Positions 36,206-49,019 of a stretch of DNA of 64,000 bases are shown in pieces. The first letter of the stretch is position 1; the number at the start of each line of letters is the position of its first letter. Location: NCBI GenBank assembly GCA_021307315.1, contig JAJSPD010000010.1, forward strand, positions 558,001-622,000, in the 5' to 3' direction. The DNA comes from Bisporella sp. PMI_857. Its lineage: Eukaryota; Ascomycota; Leotiomycetes; Helotiales; Helotiaceae. The notes beneath the pieces were generated by a model that was not told where the DNA came from, searched no databases, and saw only the letters and a list, made by a program, of their open reading frames with translations. A program made the translations under genes and the position numbers.

Positions 36206-38008
36206 CTGACCCGAGCCTCGTGATACTGCCACTTGGCAATTTTAGCGATAGTAATGACGTAGACCGTTCGGTAGAAGCCAGCATCACAGCTTCTAAAATT
36301 AGACACAAATTAGTCTAGATTTACCTGGACTAGAAGCTTGGGGAGCGATTTGTTTCCTGGGTCGAAGAGACGGGGACCTGAGAGTTGGCTTCGAAGACAT
36401 TCCGGTCAACAAGATGAACGAGCAGCTGCCCTCAAGAGAGAGTGCGTGTGAAAGTTGATTGAGAACAGTATAATTGTATTATGGGGTCCGGCATAGAATT
36501 CCCCAGTAGTGCGTGGATAGAACAGACTTCTTATCAAATGTCATGCCTGGTGTATGACTCTATGCCAGCGATTAAGCCGTAGTACTTTTGTGTTTTATAG
36601 TAGAAGCATAAAATGGATCTCATGATATCTTCTTCGGACTGTGCGGACCATTCTCAATCTTTTGTTCGCCAGTATCCTGCTGGCACCATCTACAACTTCC
36701 ACCCTTTGAAGTCCACATGCTGCCAGAAATCTAGCTTGTAGTAGAGCTTCAAGGAGACGTTCGGGTATCAATGCAGTGCTCCCAAGCCCTCAGAATACTA
36801 ACTCTGGAGACCCCACAATTGCATTGTGTTTTGGTGTGCGGTGAGGTTGGGTTTGGGAATACTGGGCACTCATTGTACCTTCTTTTTATTAACGGGTAAA
36901 CTCGGGAATGGTACATTAGCTTTAATCGCTACCGGGGATGGGAAGGCGAGGTAGATTTGAAGGTAAGGCTGACCAGTTTGCTGGCAATGACTTCGCTCAA
37001 ACCATACTGTTGGGCGCCAACACTTCAATGAACCTCTCGAAGTTGCGCTGTGGCGAAGCATCGCCCCTGTGGTGAATTTATTATCATTGTGGCGAATAGA
37101 AGGCGACCATTATGCCGCTGCTTGCCGCGATTTGGTGTCCAGCACCAATCAATTGTGAGAACGACAAAACCAGTCTGGGTATGTAGGGCAGACTTGATAG
37201 ATTCAGGGTTCAAAGAGAAGTCGAGGATAGCATCTCCTGAACTCCAGAGTCCTTTTCTGTCTCTCTTCAAGCTGTAATCCCGTGACCACCGCATATCGGC
37301 TATGTGCCGTTCTAGTACCAAATTACTACAGCCTAAATTGCACGTGGTTGCCCCAGCTCAGAGTTTTTGATTTCCTGCCCAACTCTGTTGCGATAGAAAA
37401 TTCAGCCTTACTACTGCTACAGCAGAAGACTGATATGTTGCGCCTATCACACGGCGGAAGCTAGCATTGCGGACAGACCTTCTACTTCAAGGCATAGACT
37501 ATTAATAGCATCAATTTGCAGGGAAGCATAACGATCTTGTGCCTAATATCAGGAGCTAATATAGCCTGATCTGGTCTCTCCACTAAAATTCAACATGATA
37601 ATCTACAATATGACCTTTATAATTCTGAAACCTAATCACAAAGGACAACTTGGGTCGGCAACTAGTCAACCATATCATGACAGGAATCAAACTTCATGAC
37701 TTTCCCAACATATGAATTAAACTGAATGAAACACGGAAAAAACAGCTTTTGATAATACACATGCTTCGCAAAACACAAAGAGGGAGGGGAGACAACACCA
37801 CCAGCCAAAAGAGCTCGAGGGCTCAACGAATTATAGAGGGTATATAGGATCGCAGAAAGAGAGATGCAGTCTGTAAGGTTGTCTGTAATTAAAAGGGCTA
37901 TCTGGTGAGCTCTTCATGCCGCGTTGACAATTTTCTTACATAGGAGTATATTTTGTGCCAATCTTATCCTCTCAATTTCTGGAATCACTCCATCCAAATT
38001 GTCGACTT
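36206..38008. other. Intergenic, no supported gene
   Basis: Upstream region of the CorA-like gene and 3' region of the small Cys-rich gene. Open frames such as minus 37025-37321 have no motif. No repeat or RNA recognised. Confidence 0.5.
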
Positions 38009-38508
38009 TCACCGCACTTGAATCTTCGTCGTTTGACAGTAGGCACAACGAGAATTTTGACAATCTGGACACTGGTCGACTTGGATGCTAATATTTCCCA
38101 GGCCGCATTGGCAACACTCCCACACATATACTGTTTTGCGCCTAGCCGGTGGCTGGCTGGAGTCAGTAATTGCTTGAATTTGCGGGATACGATAATGCTC
38201 CTGACCTTTAGTTGTCGCAAATGTCCATCTGCAGAGGTGTAAGTGGCGATATCCGGAGCCAATGGAACCCCCCACGCCGCCTGGATCTGTAACGCGTCTC
38301 TGCAGGCAAGATCTGGCTCGAGTAATGTCGATCTCCGATTCCCGAATTGAGGTGTCGTGGTAACTGTAGGGGCAAGAATTTGCCTGAATATCGAGCTCCG
38401 ATTCCTGAATTGGGGCGTCGTGGCAAGAGTAGCTCCTAGTTCACGGTCGTTATCGGTGGTCAAAGAGGCCTCGCAAATAATTGGCCCAATATCATCCTTA
38501 GGAGGCAT
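38009..38508 (-). CDS. Small Cys-rich zinc-ribbon-like protein
   Basis: Exons 38508-38206 and 38152-38009 give 148 residues. Two overlapping open frames on this strand each carry half of the protein. A 53-bp intron (GTCAGG donor, TTACTGAC branch site, CCAG acceptor) joins them in phase. The N-terminal 100 residues are polar and repeat a TTPQFxNR word twice. The C-terminus has three close Cys pairs, in WECCQCG, QCPDCQ and RCAYC, as in small fungal zinc-ribbon or treble-clef proteins. Binding partner and role are unknown. No signal peptide. The donor GTCAGG is not ideal, so the junction is a prediction. Confidence 0.65.
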
Positions 38509-40482
38509 GTTGCGCTATTGGTATGCTTCTTTTTCAATGCCCTTCATCGTCGACCTTAGCATATGGTTCCTTTCAACATTTTTTTTTTTGGTCTGTGCAC
38601 ACCAGGCGTGGCGCCATCACTTTTAGGAGTTAGGGTATTTTGAATAGCATTTTGGCATTATAAACACTGTAATACACTCATTACTATTTTATTTAGTCCC
38701 GCCAATTATTAACGCGTCAGTAGCAATATATGCTCTTTTATTTGTTCGGGGTTTGCGAAAAACTTTCGGCGAGACACACGAACGTAAAAGGCTGGAATAC
38801 TTAGGTAGGAAGAAAGAAGCTCCAACCCAAACTTTGTTGAGCTGAAAATGCCTGGGTGTGGTAATTTCTCAATTTGCGCTAAGAAAATTCAACATTTTAG
38901 AAGCAACATTACATTTGCTATAGAATAATATGTACAATGGCTAGAATTAGACTTGACGCAATCAATATACAGGTATTGTACGGCCCAAAATTGCGTTTAA
39001 TAGGTCACATACAAAACACAAAAGCATTATCGCACACGGATAGACATCGGAAGCCGAAAACCTACCTTAACACAAACACCCCCCCGCCCCAAATCGATTA
39101 TATAAGATGAAAAGCCATGTAAAAGTGAGCAAAGCGAAAACGAATATTTAGCCTCAAAGAAAAAGCATTTAACAACATTATAACAATCTTGCATAAGGGA
39201 AGATTTGTGCAAAAACAACAACAAAAAATCAAAACACTTTTTGTTATATGGGCTAGAAGAAAGGTGGGAAGCGCCAAGGTAACCCTAGGTAATAACCTCG
39301 GCTTGTATTGTCCCACTTGGGCAGTTGCTGCCTGAGATGTCAGGTTCTTGAGGCCGGTTACCTGCACGTTGCAAGTTACACAGAAGATCTGTGATGGTAG
39401 CTGTGTGTGTAGCCAGGAAATTTAGAAGGGAGCCACGATCTCGACAATCAGCGCATATTGAATCCAGCTAACATATTTCAGAACAACATTGACAGGACGA
39501 TAGAGCTGAACAGGCCAATGTCGTCAAAGATTCAAGCCCAGCGTTGACGACGAGGGCTCTGAAGAACATCAAGTCGAGAGAGGTTGAACGTTGGCAGATG
39601 CTCTGGGCGCGTGAACGCCCTAAAATGATTGCGCTATTTCTTTGGATCCTTCCTCAATGAGTCTAGAGCGGTTTGATGCCCAATGGTGTCAGATGGTCTA
39701 GAGACCCATTGTGGCAGGCCATCAAAGGCAGACTAGCTACTCATCGAGTGTCCAAGATAAACCTGGTACATGGACTCGCTGCGCGTCACAAGCTCTCCAT
39801 GATCCATGACCCCGATCAGATGCATGATCGCCCTATCAGGGCTGGTGCGCATTTGCTTAGCCTTCTTTCTATTATCTAGTGTCCTGCATCCAAGATAATA
39901 TGTTTCCAAATTACCAGGATCTTTAAGATTTGTGGGCCACCTCTCCGCAAGACTTAATTGTTTCGTTAATTCGACCAACACTCTATTGATATCTTGGTGA
40001 AAGTAATTTATCCGGGCCATTCTCTGAATTTGCTCTGCACTGCTGAAGTTTTCTTCTCTTCATTTTCTCATGCTTTCTGTCACTCCAAGTTGTTGATTCA
40101 ACCAGTGCGTTGTCATTTAATGCGAGGCTTCAGTTGTGCAGATGACCTGATGTACCTCACCCGGCGAGGCTACAAAGCGGAGCGCGTGTCTTTCGCGGAT
40201 TGGCGTAATTGAGAGCCATGGAATTTATCTCTGTCTTTTAGGCACTCACTTTATTCGTTCTTTTCACAGATTATCTGCAGCAAATAAGGCAGCCTGTGAG
40301 AATGCGCAGATTTGCGGGGTAGAGGCTCTGCGTGTGGTGGCCTTCGTCTTAGTTGTAACTTCAACCCACGAGTATAATAATTATGGTGTCCTCAAGTAGA
40401 ATCAAGGTTAGCTGTTTGAAAATCAGGTAAAGAAAAGCTCATACCAAACACCATAAGAAAATTGCCTTCGGCTCTACTCAAG
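38509..40482. other. Intergenic, no supported gene
   Basis: No complete gene. The plus strand at about 39530-39610 reads LTTRALKNIKSREVERWQML, which looks protein-like but lacks a start or splice context and ends at a stop at about 39624. It could be a fragment. Confidence 0.4.
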
Positions 40483-41779
40483 ATGCCAGCTTCGTTTCAA
40501 GAGTATGTTCCCCTAATTGACAATTCCTCGTGGCTCTGAGCAGCCTAAGTAATGGCTATGACATGCTCTTGGGCTCTTTATTCATGTTCTGGGGGCCCTC
40601 TGAGCAATTGGCTTATCCTGGCTTTCAATTGCATAACGTTGACTTTTCCTTCATAGAATCCTCAATTCCAAGCTCCTCAAGTTCACCGTTGGAGAAGCTG
40701 TAGATGGCACCCCATCAGAATTCTCTGTCCACGTGGACGCAATCGCACAACTCTCAAAACCACTCCATACTTTAGTGAAATCAAGTCCCGAGGCTCGAGC
40801 GGGGCGTGCAATTTGGAAAGACGTAAGCAAGGATACGTTCGAGAGGTTCGTCCAATATGCATATACTGGCGACTACTCGATACCCAAAACTGAGAAACGA
40901 ACCGCTGTTATCCCACCCAAGGTAAACGGCATTCACCCCAAGAACTCCGAGGCTCCTATAAAATCAGAAAAGGCCGAGAACGGTGTTTCCGCTCTGCCAA
41001 CCTCGCCTACCACTCAGAATGGAATACGGGGACGGGTTGATTCTCTGGGTTCGGATGAGACCCCAACAGTTGAGATTCGTGATGGGTCCGTGTCTGAGAA
41101 AATGGATGATGATGGAGCGATCCTGAACTACCCCATCCCGAGCAAAAAACACAAAAAGAAAAAGGCTAAGGCAGCAACTGAGAAAGCTGAAAAGGAGTCT
41201 AAAGAGGCTGCGTTAAAGGCAGAAAAGGAAGCAGTACCAGAACCAGAGGAGACTCACCCAACCGAAACACAGCCCGCAGATCCAGAGCCAACTCCACTTG
41301 CTGACGAAGAAAAGTCGTCGGAGCAGCACATACTGACAACGGACTTCCAGTCTTTGTCATATCCATTACTCTCGTCTCGTAACAATTACGAAGGAACTTG
41401 CGAGCCAGCCACCGATTTCGAAAAAGACCACAGTTATTCCAAGGTATTTCTGAGCCACACATCTCTCTATCTCCTAGCAGAGGCCCAACTCGTTGATTCA
41501 TTGAAAGCATTGGCGCTCCTCAAGCTGCACAAGACATTGTGCGCATTCGAGCTTGAAAACGAGAATATTGGAGATATCACTGACCTTGCGAGATATGCAT
41601 ACTCTAAGGAGAATACCGAATTGGATGAAGGTCTTGGAGGATTGAGGGGCTTGGTATGTCAGTACATGGCTATCCACGCGGTGGAACTTTCCGCTGATGT
41701 TAGGTTTATGAATCTATTGGCTGGAGGAGGGCAGATTGTTAAGGACTTTTTTAAATTCCAGTTACAGAGGATACATTAA
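40483..41779 (+). CDS. BTB/POZ domain protein
   Basis: Exons 40483-40502 and 40657-41779 (154-bp intron, GTATGT donor, CATAG acceptor) give 380 residues. The short first exon encodes MPASFQ, and the join gives QEILNSKLLKFTVGEAVDGT. The BTB fold follows: FSVHVDAIAQLSKPLHTLVKSS, then DTFERFVQYAYTGDYS. After the first half comes an insert of about 120 residues rich in Lys, Glu and Pro (KKHKKKKAKAATEKAEKE). The fold then resumes with VFLSHTSLYLLAEAQLVDSLKALALLKLHKTL, as is usual for this fungal subfamily. BTB domains dimerise and often connect to Cul3 ubiquitin ligases; no partner domain is present here. Nuclear or cytosolic; no membrane segment. Confidence 0.85.
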
Positions 41780-42855
41780 ATCACAGAAAAGTCTACATTA
41801 AGGATAAAAGCTTTTCGTTAAATTGGGTAGTCGTGCTTTACTATGATTGCTTGTAAGGGGTGAACATGGCGTTGAAGGGAAAGGTTACTAGATAGCCACG
41901 CGCCAAAAAGGCGGTCCGCACCATGGTCACAACCAAATTCGAGCTCGATTCGATCACTATAAAGCTACCAATCCTCTACTTTAAACACCATTATAACAGC
42001 TGGGAGAATTCACAACGGCCCCTCTAATTCTATGGAGAATCAGGTGCCTAGAGCCTTGGCCGAAAGCGTTGGGGAATAATGTGGCATTCTGAAACCGTAT
42101 TTCTTCCGTCCATCCTATGCACGTCAGCCATGTGATATCACAACGTTACAGTGCCTAGTGATACCCCGTAGCAATAGCACGACACATTTACGGCAAAAAA
42201 TGCTGTGCCTCTTGAACCTCACAAATATGTGACGCAGTCCCACCCGAAACTGGCTTTTCCACAAGCACGCTTTCATTAGAAAAGAACTCCACTTTCCATT
42301 GCAAGACGCCGTGGTTTTCTTGTGTAACGCGTTTTTTTTTCATCAAGCAAAGCACCAAGCAGGGTATAAGCTTCCAATGTACCCTTCCCACCACATCCCC
42401 AATAATCCATGGGTCTCTGAATACTCTATGTATACGCATAGTTAAACAGTCAAGTTAATATAGCCCCATTTAAGTCATATCTACATAACTTATTACTACC
42501 ATTGCTTATATTTTATATCAGATATCGGATTCAGTTAATTTTGTGGCTGCTTTCCGCCCTCTACTGCATATCAGATGCAGTGAATGACTCGGGATCAATT
42601 TTCCATCAGAACAGCCACCATATTGGACTCACCGACATTTCGCTGCACCTTCTCGACCCAACACTCACTGCCTGGCTCAACACTTCTTCGCCCATAGCTA
42701 TTCCTACGTTCATGCTCTCCTCCATCTGTTCACTTGGGGGGGCTGGCCCAGTCATCACGGTCAAACTCCTCCGGCCAGTCTAGCATGTGTTCTTGATGCG
42801 GAGAGTGTCAATATCAAAAAGTACGTTACAAGCCGTTATAGCCGTAATGACACTA
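41780..42855. other. Intergenic, no supported gene
   Basis: 3' flank of the BTB gene. The frames at minus 42188-42439 and plus 42502-42783 show no motif. Confidence 0.5.
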
Positions 42856-43308
42856 CTACCGCCACTGCCACTGCTGCTGCTGCTGTTTCAGATTCGTGGT
42901 GCGCCTAAACGCCTTCCACGAAAACGGGGCATCGCTATGGCTCTCTCGATCCGCGCCAACACCGAATGGTGACCAAGTAACAAGCCGATGAAATCTCTTA
43001 ATAAAATGTCGGAATTGAGTGAAGACATAAGGAAATACATTTCCAACTGTCAAAACGAAAGTCCCTCTGTCTTTATCTCGAAAGCTGTTAGTAGCGTCAA
43101 CAAGACACCCAAGTGACAGTCCTCCGCATTTTTGCACGGCAGCGCGGATCCAATGCAAGCCGATCAGCTGAGAGTGATTGCCTAAGAATACGCCTAAGTT
43201 GTCTTCCTGTGCGATGTCACAGTCACAGTGCATGACACTGTAATTGTCAACAGGACAGAAGCGATGGTAGGACGCGTAGTAGTTGTTGGTGTCACCTTTG
43301 TACGCCAT
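42856..43308 (-). CDS. Unrecognised Cys-containing ORF, possible fragment
   Basis: 150 codons from an ATG at 43306-43308. The same frame stays open upstream to about 43362 (reading TYQRLGFDDREAH), so the ATG may not be the true start. The middle has a Cys cluster (FCPVDNYSVMHCDCDIAQED), then LIGLHWIRAAV and a KCGG...LGC pair. A GTATTT after VGN could be a splice donor; the remaining tail (Gln-rich) looks non-coding. I do not recognise the family. It reads more like real protein than chance but may be an exon or remnant. Confidence 0.25.
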   Translation of the reverse strand: MAYKGDTNNYYASYHRFCPVDNYSVMHCDCDIAQEDNLGVFLGNHSQLIGLHWIRAAVQKCGGLSLGCLVDATNSFRDKDRGTFVLTVGNVFPYVFTQFRHFIKRFHRLVTWSPFGVGADRESHSDAPFSWKAFRRTTNLKQQQQQWQWR

Positions 43309-43697
43309 GTGTGCCTCCCTGTCATCAAAACCAAGACGCTGATATGTAGCTACGTATCACCCGGTATCAGTATCGGTGATTTGATCAAAGGAAATGCTTG
43401 GCACCTCAACAATATGACATCCATGGATGCCCATTGAGCCGCGATACTTGAGCGCTTTCGAAAGCAGATTCGCAAGCGAATGCAAGCGCATGGCCGTGAG
43501 CGTTCGTAGGAGCCCCCAAAAGAGTGTCTTGAGTTCAACTAATGTCTCCTCTTTTCCGTGACCTGTGGGTCGGCTATAATAGGGGAGTTGTTCAAGTCAA
43601 CAGACCTAAAGACTTTCCCCAACCATCCCAAAGTCTAAAGACCGATTTCCGAATTTCTCACTGGCACTTCCCTCGCCAATTTCAGACATGCCGTTCC

Positions 43698-44740
43698 TCA
43701 CATTGACTTATCTGCAGCTAGTGCCCACAGTATTCTATTTCTCCTCTCCTGAGTAGCACGCCCTGGATCTTGATAGAACAACGATGCATCCCCATTCTCA
43801 ATCGCCAGCGCCCAAAGAAGAGCACTGTAACTGGCATTCACCCTTTTCACTAAGCTTGGGTCTACTCTCCCGTTCCACAAGCTGCAATTCGCCACAATGG
43901 ACACCTTAACTTCAGGTATTAAGCAGCCTTTCTCAGCCAGCTGACGGCCTCCATTACAGTAACGCCGCTATTGAACACACGACTTGTCGTCCGGCGCCTT
44001 GCCATTTCAAACGAAACACCGTATGCCGCGAGGAACTTTTGGTACGCGGTCTCGAGCTTGGTTTTGAGGGCTCCGTTCTCGTACACTAGTGTGTCGAATA
44101 ACTGCGGCATACAAGATTAAAGCTCGTCGCATCGACGGCTAGTTAGCCTGGAACAAAAGGGCGTAAATCTGGCGAGCACATGAACCACAGCTCGCTACTA
44201 CCGCTGTTCGACATTGAGCAAAGCCGCTCCTACAGAGTCCACGCGCGTGTGAGCCATCGGTCTGACGCGATGCAGTCCAGAATATGAGCCATGGCATCCG
44301 CTGCAGGTAGAAAGTCCCAGAGATCGGACTGGCGCACGAACTGGAAAATGCCAACCTGCGCGGCGGCTAAATTGAGCGTAGGGGCTAGCGGCGCCAGAGC
44401 TCTTCTCGCCACTGGAGGTGAACTCATCCGCGATCCAACGGCCGAGGAGCGATAGCACCATGTACATATCGCGATAAACCTAGGGCATAGCTTGGATTGC
44501 ATGTTTCTTCTCTTCTGAATCTTATTGTTCGATGCAGTCCTAGTCGGTCCAGATATACTTCAGCCCATTAGCTGTCGCACGCCATATTGCTCTTAGGATC
44601 CTGCACGGCGCTCTCGATGGCCCAACCGTCCCGTCTAGTTACTCGATCAAAGACGGGCATGTGACGTAAGGCAGAGGACATGGGGTCCAGCTCACTCTGG
44701 GAGTGAAACGTATCGCTGTCGCTCCAGCAGTAGGATACGG
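43698..44740 (-). pseudogene. HET-domain gene inactivated by C-to-T stops
   Basis: Reading down the minus strand, HET landmarks appear in order: VSYCWSD (about 44735), ANGLKYIWTD, DCIEQ, HAIQAMP, VYRDMYMVL, then DRWLTRAWTL and ERL, and a C-terminal VANCSLWNGRV. The frame is broken by a TAG after IWTD (44540-44542), a TAA after CIEQ (44523-44525), a TAG after QAMP (44480-44482), and a TAG between RAWTL and ERL (44230-44232), where the family has Gln. Frameshifts separate some blocks. HET proteins trigger incompatibility cell death between fungal strains. The start is unclear. Confidence 0.82.
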
Positions 44741-47227
44741 CTAGATATATGGAAATTTCATCAGGTGGAGGTTAAACTATGGATAGAGTCACGTCAACAG
44801 CCCGCGTGTCCTGGGAATTACACAGTTAGAGTTGTTGAGCAGTGGCTACGTGTCTTCTTTCCGCATTGTGCTGAAACATTAAGGCAGCGAGGTGCGTACC
44901 AGTTTTGTTTCATAGCTAAGTACTTACACCAGTACGCATTCGCTGGGCGGTGGCGGACATTGGTTGCAATGTGAGTGAGTTGCTTCTTGAGGTTCCGAGG
45001 ACTAGGTAATATCTCCCTGAATAGCCTGTCATCATCTAGGTACATTGCTGCCGACTTACCAGAGTCTACATGATAAGTATGCTTGCGAAGAACCAAGCGT
45101 GAGGCTGACGTTGGGAAGGCAGTGTACTATCCGTACTTTCATCAGGAGAACACCAAGGCACGCCAAATCTCAACAGAGGCGTGCCGCGACTCAAAGCCCA
45201 TTAAAGTATTTCACTAACGGTGGGGTTTTGATGTTGATTTTTCATGATTCAGGATATTGGGCGCACTTTTTAATGTTCATGGATACTTTTGGCCTGAGTG
45301 ATTTGCACCAATTATGGGCATACAAGTGGTAACCACTTTTACGCAGAGACATTCTAGATTCTTTCCAAGTGGACACAAAAAGCGGCATAAAAGTAGAACG
45401 ACACCCTTAACAATCAAGCCCATAACAACTGAATAATTTCAATTTCATATCAATATCCGAAAGCTTCTTTAGAGGCTACTTAAGACCTCGCATCCATAGC
45501 TTTAGTATTCTGTTTTGCTTAATAGAATTTTGATGCCGCTATTCCTGTCCTCCGCGAGAACATTATATTACAACGGCCCAGACTGAATCTCCAGAGGCAC
45601 CAAGCGCAAACTCAAGAACTAAGCTACTCATATTTTCCGAAAATTCGCCCCATGCTACCATGGGACTCTTTTGCCTATGGTCGAGAGAAATGTACTGTAC
45701 AGTATTATATAATCCAGAGCCGAATGATGAGAACGGCACACCCCAGATCTACCCTTGCACTGCGCTTTGCTTAAAGCGGATAACCTCTTGCGCAAGAGCC
45801 ACCGAGAAAAATGGGTCTTTCTATTAATAAGGGAGTAGTGTTTGTGGGGAAGCCGGATTTGGAAGTGACTCTAGATCTCTAGATCACCCAGGATATACAG
45901 ATCGATATAACAAGACGATGCGTGCCTCTAATGACAAATGCTGCTGGAAATGAAGACTCGCTCGCTACATCGTAAGAATATCCCTGGTCTTCTTTCACCT
46001 CAAAGCTATGTGCCTGCAAAGACGCTACCTGATGCGATGGGCTTCGCCAAGACCATATTTCATCACCCTTTGTACTAGTTGGAGACGCAACAACATTTTC
46101 CAAGTCAAGTGGATCGGCTGGGTTGGTATGAAGTTATGATACGTTCCTACCTGGGCATTTTGAGCATAGGTGACACGCTCGAGGCGGCTAATCGTCCAGA
46201 TATGATCTTCATCTGGTCGATATCAGATCAAACGCTGAGCATGAATCGTTCAAAGTCCACGAGTTCGGCGCAGAAAGCATATATACAGTCTACAAGCTTA
46301 GAAACGTTCAAAGGCTATATCAAGCTCCGGCTTTTCCGCACGCTCTAAGCGGCAAACAGCAGCCGCATCATTTGTGGCTATTGATCCATATCTACATCAT
46401 GTGACTACCTTGGTAGAGCGGATCAAAACCTGGTATCAGCGGCCGTCCCGGACATGGCAGCATTGCACCCGAGACTTATTCTTATCTTTCGTTGACCCGG
46501 CTCAAAGCTCTGAAAGAGATCTCTCAAAGTTCCTGCAACAGCTTACGGCAGCTGCCTCAGGATGAAGCTCAACACCATAATAGCGCTCGGCAGAACTGCT
46601 TCGGTGCAATCTGCTAGCCAGAGAGCCAAATGGTCTTTGAAATCTGATTTCGTGAGTTCCAGAAGCACTTTCTTTCATCAGAAGTAGAGCTACGTCTCTG
46701 CCGCGCGAAGATATCACAAAGATTTCGCAAAGATTTCGAGTTTTGGCCTTTCAATGCTGAGTAAGGACTGGGCACGCAGCAAACGCCTGTTATTGCGGTA
46801 AAATAAAATGACTGTTGTTCTGCCTGAGTGAGAATGGGAGATTAGAAACGGCTCGAGACGAAAGAAAATACCTACGCTTGAAAGTTTGAAGGTCCTGATA
46901 AAAGAGTAAATGGCGTGCAGCAGAATAGAGGTCAAAGAGCATTTCGAAACCGGAACACCCGGCGATCGATCACATTTCTGGAAGCTTTAAATGCAGGATG
47001 GTCAAGCGACCGCGTAGCATATCTTCGGAATTCAGTAAACGGAAGCATTATGTTACGGCATGAATATTCACTTTGCAATTTCAAAAAGCGTGAAAGGATC
47101 TGCCGAAAGTATGGCCTTTGAATTGTATTCAATCTGGTGCTACCAATCTCTTGACCCTGTGCTGAACATAATGGAAGAAACCCAAGTATAAAACATGTAG
47201 ATGCTGAAAGGAAATTCCCATCGTGTC
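44741..47227. other. Intergenic, no supported gene
   Basis: Some short frames look protein-like in part (minus 45879-46103, plus 46079-46348) but have no motif and no coherent exon structure. No element ends, RNA or array found. Confidence 0.45.
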
Positions 47228-47578
47228 TCAGATATCCGTCATACTAATATCACCATCTTGTTCCAAGTGCCTTCTAAGGTTGCTCGATGCCCAGCCTTCT
47301 AATAGCTTCTTAACCTGATCTTCGACTTCTAGCAGCAGTCGCCGACTCGGAGGGGAGGTGGAGGTGGAAGAGGTGATGAGGCGGATGAGGATTTAGTGCT
47401 GCTAAATGTTAACTCTCATTCTACTTGTAATAGATATTTAAAATGAGACGCCATTCATGGAATCGCCCCGTGTAGGGTAATGTTGGAGCAAAGCAAGACA
47501 ACATACAGAGCAGCAAGAGCAGTCTTTGCAGCTGTGATCCTTAGTCGCACCGCAGCTTGCGCAAGAGCAATCTCCCAT
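47228..47578 (-). CDS. Metallothionein-like Cys-rich small gene, structure unresolved
   Basis: The first exon (47578-47507) encodes MGDCSCASCGATKDHSCKDC followed by SCCS: seven Cys in 24 residues, in C-x-C, C-x2-C and CC spacing. A GTATGT follows (donor at 47505-47506). Read through, the frame gives a 46-residue protein with three more Cys-containing codons and stops at 47438. Downstream, a coding-like frame (LLLEVEDQVKKLLEGWASSN..., ending with the stop at 47228-47230) is probably a second exon, but I found no GT-AG pair that joins it in phase. A soft frameshift, an extra tiny exon or a read-through form are all possible. Likely a metal-binding protein; it lies 1.4 kb downstream, on the same strand, of a clear metallothionein gene. 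Confidence 0.5.
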
Positions 47579-49019
47579 GATGCCGGTTTTCAATCTATCT
47601 TCTTCTTCTTCCTAGTTGAAATGGTATGACTTTGCTTCCGCTTAACTTTTGCCGTAATGGTAGAGAGTGAAACAAAGTCTCGAGAGCATGAAGGAAGAGA
47701 TACTTTATATCCCCCACCGTCAAGCTACCCCTCACATGCCAGCGCGGCACAGCTGTACAACCACATCCCGTCCTATGTTAAGGCGACACCAAGCTGCCGG
47801 TCAACGAATCGCAGCATCTCCGTGTTGGGGTGGCGTTGGCTGCACTTTCATGAATGGACAAAGATTACACCCAAGCTTGCACAACGGTATCAGGTGAAGC
47901 GCATATCATCTTGGCCAGCTAATGAGACAGTTTGGTCGAAACACGGTGAATGGGGGCCCGAAGCTATCGAGAAGCATGCAGAACCGGGCTTTTGAGGTTT
48001 GGTTTTATGGTTTTGTGCAGACATTGAGGAGGGGGTACTTGCCCGAGGGGAAGTGAGATACTCCAGTAATGCACTTGACACATACCGTGGGGGAGGATAG
48101 TATGGAGATCTCTGCAATAAGGCTTGAAACAATTGGAAGTGAGCGTCCTGAGAATGAGCTTGGGTTTTCCCAGTTGGCAGGCACTTGCCTGTTGAATAGG
48201 ATGATCAGCGTATTCGGACAACAAAGACAAGAATGCAGATATCTGGCCGCGTATCAATGAGGCACGCACTAGCTATACTCATGTGCTGTTGGTTCAAGAA
48301 CACATTAGACTGAAAATGAACACTCGATAACAGAGCTAGCTTCAATCAAGATTAGATAACAATAAGAACAATGCGGATTGAACCGGCTCTAGCAAACTCT
48401 TGTATCGCTAAACTGACTTCTCATTTGCTGTGGAAGAGTGGTACAATGAAAAAGCGTCGTATTGAGAGTAGGAGGGGCAAGACGTGGCATGTTGATGGGT
48501 GTGTGGGGTTGCCAACCACAAAGCCATTCGATGACATTCGGATGCATTGATGCATGTCACGGGTGCAGAAATCGTGCAGGGGACTCTATTCTTTGACCAT
48601 CTGGTGCTTGCGGCGGGGAAGTGGAAAGAGGCCCGTAAAAAGAAACGAGAGTATTTCGATAAGAGTCTATAAAAAGTTGGAAGGTGGAGGCTTCGCTCGA
48701 TTCAAGTCGAGCGCTCACCTGAGAGAGAATGGAATGGCGCTTCACGTTGCACAGTATCACTGCAGAGGAGAATTTCGAGATGAAAATGCGTGAGCAACCC
48801 AGATCAGTTTCTTCTATATCTCAAATGACTGTGTTCCATCCGGGGGAAAACCAACGAAAAAGCATAGCCGCCCATGGTATCACTGCCACCCAGACCCCGC
48901 CTTCCTTATGCAATCAAAACCTTGCGAGAGAAAACAGACTCCCAGTCCAGCAGAGCGTGGGATGTTGCGAATCGAAGCGAAGAGGAAAGAATAGAGTTGA
49001 TGATGAGGAGGTTGGCCAC
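47579..49019. other. Spacer between the two Cys-rich genes
   Basis: Several plus- and minus-strand frames of up to 115 codons overlap here but have no motif, and those near the right end are shadows of the metallothionein gene. It presumably contains the promoter of the gene at 47578. Confidence 0.4.
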
